NCBI RefSeq assembly: GCF_963855985.1
Contig: NC_087093.1
Location: forward strand, 5,339,501-5,403,500
Direction of reading: 5' to 3'
Source of the DNA: Ostrinia nubilalis
Lineage: Eukaryota; Arthropoda; Insecta; Lepidoptera; Crambidae
Length of the DNA: 64,000 bases
In this document: piece after piece, positions 59,785-64,000 of the stretch
Position numbering within the stretch: position 1 is the first letter of the stretch
How the letters are laid out: every line of letters starts with the position of its first letter
Made by a program: the position numbers and the translations under genes
Notes under the pieces: model-generated
The model's input: only the letters and a program-made list of their open reading frames with translations
The model's database searches: none
Told to the model about the DNA's origin: nothing

Positions 59785-62700
59785 TTTATTATTTGGTCCA
59801 ATGTGTTGAGCTGCTTTTACCATTTATGACATTAATAAAAGTTGTTAGATAACATTGGATGCCACTCTACCAGAAAAAAAATGTAGTTCTATAGTTATGA
59901 AGGTACATAGTTTAAAATTACTGTAAAAACTTTAGCGAGTGTAATGTCTTGTGTTTTCACGTCAAATGACTCTACTATCTATTTAAAATAATATCTATCT
60001 AAATTTACACTACAGTTGCTACTAAAAATATTAAATATGTTAACATAAAATCGCTGTAAATGGAGCCATACCCTAGCATTATGTTGAAATATTATACTTA
60101 GTCCATATCTAAACACGCGTATTGTTTCGGATTTCGGTCAACTTCATGAAAGCGCCTCCCTGAAGTTAAGCTAGCTTAAGGTCTTGGCTTGACGACCGGC
60201 AAAAAACATGAACGTTTATTACGTTTTCCCTATAATTTCTAAATTAATAATTCAAATATCTTTAGTAATTTAGTTTTTATTTTTTCAATACAACCTACCC
60301 GTTTTTTGGTTGGGTAGGTATCGTATCGGTATGATAGTTATGATTTCATTATTTATTAATGCTTGAATATATTCCACTGTCTGTCTTAGAAGGCTTTTAA
60401 AGTTGTGGAAAATAAACCCCAATTACTTTTCCATCCAATATTTACATAACCATACTTTGGATTCAAGGAAATAAAGAATCTGTAGGCGTCATCTCATTTT
60501 GTGCCATCGATATTTGAGTAGATGGAAAGTTCGCCACATCATGCAGGGTAAGCTTCTCATATTCCTACATTCTTGTTGTTTGGAATCAGGAAATTCAGTG
60601 TGAGTCATCTCACTCAGTGATTTCCGGAAATTTCGAAATTTCGACGGTTGGAAAGTTGGAATATAATAAATACTTTGAAACAAGCATTTGCCTTTCAAAT
60701 TGGGCAAGTCAAAAGTGGAATGACGAGCGGCTATAAAGTGAATGCCGCCATAACCGAATAACTTTTATATTACTGGGATATCAGTCTCGAACTGACTGGA
60801 TCTGAATCATAGGCACATTTGGCTAAATTATTCAGTCTAGACTCGAGGTAATAAATAAACACTCTTGTTATGACGCCTGTAGGTGCGGATGTGAATCCAA
60901 GAAAGGGGCAAAAAGTACGTCAAGTAAGTAGGTACGTTTTGAATTTATAAAGACATTGATTTTTATACAGTGAGACTTTATTTAGATACTTACTAAACTC
61001 ACGTGCTAATGACACTTCCAATAAGTTTTAATGATCAAGGTACCTACCAAGCTACTTCCAATTTTTGGGGTTAATTAAATTACAAAAAATAACTTCCGGC
61101 GGTAACGGAAATTTTATTTCATGAGGTTGATGTTAACTTAATTATGGCGTTCACCGCGTTCCTTATTGGAACACTGACCAAAATTAATATTTTTATCAGT
61201 AGGTAATTAATATCCGCAAGTTCCACCCTGACTATGGGGAGTTTCGACCTTTATTCATCGTCTTGTATTTCTGTTTTCTATTAATTTAAGTAGAATTAGA
61301 AGGACATCTTGGCATCATTGTATTCATTTTGAGCTGTTCTAATCAAGCTATATATTTTCACACGTAATTTTTAACTGGTGTTTTGTTAAAACTCATCTAA
61401 CAATAGCTTGCATTATACAGCCCGGCTATTGAATATTATGCCAATGATACAAAGCATGAGTCAGCACAAAAGCAGCTGTTATGCCAAAGACAAATTCAGC
61501 TACGGCCGCGGCGCCGTCTAGGCGGGTGGCTGGGGCGGGCCGCCCAGAGTAACCGGACCCCCACTAATAGTTCAAACCGCCCGGGGACAATACCCGATGT
61601 AGCAGATAAGACATCTCTCCCGGTTCATCACATTCTGGACGAAGAATGTTTATTTTTATCCTTGCCAACTATGCATCGAGGTTGTGACTTGTGGGGTAAG
61701 ACACAGGGGTGAATCGCGAGCGCGGAGAGTTGCAAGAATTCCGATATTTCACAATCACAATGTTATCTGTTATTGAACGATATTTTATTGGTTCTTTAAA
61801 ATACATGTGTAGCCTTTCTAGTGGCTTCCACTTTAAAGCTCGTTATTATCAAAAGAGTGGAATATTATCCACTTCGTACTCAAAACGGTTTTGAAGAATT
61901 TGTATGATATTTGCATCAAGTATACAGAGAATTTAACCTCCTCGATCCAGAAGTCCTGAGTTGAATTCTCAGACCTTTCATCTTAAATTGAAAAATCGTT
62001 TTAATTTGTGAATAGTTGTGTAATAGTTTGGTTGGAACATTGCTGAGTTGCCCCAAATTTCGTTAAGCCATTCATTCAATTGTTTCATTACGACGCCAGA
62101 AAGTCTGACACTAGGGTTGTGACCTCAGTTGTTACATCCTACACGATGTAGGAGTAAAATAAATGCAACTGGCACGTCGTTGCGACTGCGCCATTGCGTC
62201 ATGCCACCGTGACAAATGCGTCAGCCCGTAACGCTGGTGAGTCTGCCAGTTCGCGGCACCGATCAATCGAGAAAGACAGAAATGCATTTTTATTTTAAAA
62301 AAGTAATCGAGCTTTAAATATGTGACCGAGTGTGAGATTACATTTGCAAAATTACCTAGTTTTTTTAAAACTGGAAAAATATCCTTCAACTTGAAATTGT
62401 TATTTTTTTTTTCAATCTATCACACTTGCTGTCGAGGAAAGGTTACTATAAATAGCAATCAACGTAATTTTGTACTCAAGCTTTCTTAACATAATAAAAT
62501 ATTACGAGGCACAGGTATATTACGTCGCCTTCAAATGAGCAAAACATTACACACTTATTACGCTGCGAGTACCTACCTCTATTTTCGTGCCTTTGTTTTA
62601 TAATTGGTATTATTTACATAAAATAAGTATTATTTTAAAAAATAATGATGTGCTTAAAACCTTAAATATTAGGAGCGTCTCGCTGCGAGAAGTGCAACTC

Positions 62701-64000
62701 CAACCTTAAACCGGCTCATTATTTAATCTGTGGGCACAAAAGGCACTTGCAAAGTAAGATAAACATATTCTTGTGTGCGCAGAGGCCGTGATTACGCGTA
62801 ATGAAACTCGCGTAACGACTTCTTGACACATCTAATGGAGGATTTATCTCAACAACGCGAAGAACAAAGGCTTATCCCATTCCACGAGGTATGATGAAAA
62901 GACGTTACACGCCGCTTTTGTGAAACTCAGGCTATTCAGAGTACCTAGTTTAGGGCACTAGAGTGTATAATGTACATTGTACATTGTATGCTATTATATC
63001 ACGTACCGACAGCAATTCGTTAAAAAGGTAGGTACCTAGGTACCTAGTACAATACGAAATTACGTAAGTTTGCTAAAGATTTTAAGGCTGATTTGGTGAT
63101 TGTTATAATATACACACGGTAAACCTAAAGTGTTCAAACTACAAAACACTCAGTAAATACTTCAAATAGTGGTCTACAACTTAATAACTCTTTAACATGA
63201 GCTAATTTTGCAGGGTGAATGACTAGTCCACTTTTATGAAAGTTTTCAAGTCTAGAACAGCATAATTGTTGTAAGTTTATAATAACTATTTCCAAGTTTG
63301 ACAAAATGGAGCAAGTCACTTTTCTCCCAAGCATTAAGGACTTTGCTTTCGGTCCCAAATGACATGCTTTAAGTAAAGCCGAGACAAAAAGCTAATTTGA
63401 ATCTCCCAAACGTTTAAATATTCAGCCATAAAGAGCAATTATGAGCAATATTGCTACAACTGCCTCAATTTATGTCGTTTATAATATTGCTTCTGTTTTA
63501 TCCGTAATATCCGAGTGTTCATTGTTCAGATTAAGTAGGTAATGTATCGCGTAAATGTAGAATCTGAAGTTACTTTGTGTTTTATAAAGCATTGTACTAC
63601 CTCGTGCTTAACTTATTAGTCCTACACTACATTATATATTTTCTTTGAGAATTAAAGAGAGACATAAATAAATCCGTTTTAATTACATGTTAATATGAAA
63701 GTAAAGGCTATTAGTATCAAAGTGGAGTACCAAATTATATTAAACGACTAACATATTATGTAAGTACCTTGACACACTTCAAGTCTTCTTCATAACTCCA
63801 AGTGGTTAACAAGCTTGCATTAAGGACAAACTTAAAAGCCCTTTAAAGCTCGTTCATTTGCTAGGCGCCTGTAAAATCATATTAACTTACTTTAATTAAA
63901 GAAATGTTAATTTTACCGCTGTCTGGAATTCTAATTCGTTTATTTACGGTATACTTACTCGTTTAAAGGCACGCAAGGTAATATAATATAACTACCTATA
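59785..64000. other. Downstream DNA, no gene recognised
   Basis: AT-rich with short ORFs only. A GC-rich block at about 61495-61630 stands out but has no exon signature I can defend. Confidence 0.4.

Overview
The window looks like lepidopteran (moth or butterfly) nuclear DNA. It is AT-rich, carries one long-intron animal gene with GT-AG introns, and is full of repeat types I associate with Lepidoptera: RTE-like 3' tails ending in a tata(g)at motif, tRNA-derived SINEs, palindromic TA-flanked MITEs, a CR1-like LINE with an esterase-type ORF1, and hAT-like and piggyBac-like remnants. The order-level call is an inference from these families. I do not identify the species.

The only host gene I can support is on the + strand: the 3' part of a beaten-path (Beat) family immunoglobulin-superfamily gene. 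Five exons (691-829, 7312-7445, 31054-31173, 31428-31572, 37473-37555) join in compatible phases into about 206 residues: the end of Ig domain 1, all of Ig domain 2, a Pro/Thr/Glu-rich linker and a hydrophobic GPI-like tail ending at TAA 37553-37555. An AATAAA follows at 37581. The signal peptide and the start of Ig1 lie upstream of the window. The introns are 6.5, 23.6, 0.25 and 5.9 kb and hold most of the mobile DNA.

Layout. 1-7.3 kb: upstream intron, exon A, and an intron with a foldback next to a THAP-domain exon, a small MITE and an RTE-like element with a TCTG microsatellite. 7.3-31 kb: exon B and the large intron, containing a palindromic TA element (8.8-9.7 kb), a degenerate TTTGGCAAA array (17.2-18.6 kb) and the most unusual locus, at 20.1-28.9 kb. 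There a palindromic MITE is split by a 7.5-kb element with 31-bp terminal inverted repeats. That element carries a decayed unidentified ORF and contains a nearly complete CR1-like LINE, whose reverse transcriptase active site has itself been replaced by a tRNA-SINE. A 650-bp foldback and a second copy of the MITE follow directly. 31-37.6 kb: the last three exons plus a hAT-like element (34.06-35.52 kb) with an exact 8-bp target duplication around an RTE-type LINE fragment.

37.6-64 kb: gene-poor DNA downstream of the gene. It holds SINE and LINE tails, an internally deleted piggyBac-like element with TTAA flanks (46.7-48.1 kb), a three-level nest of inverted-repeat elements (52.8-54.6 kb), and further MITEs at 54.9 and 59.4 kb. 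I saw no CRISPR array, rRNA or convincing functional tRNA. All transposon ORFs found are broken or incomplete.
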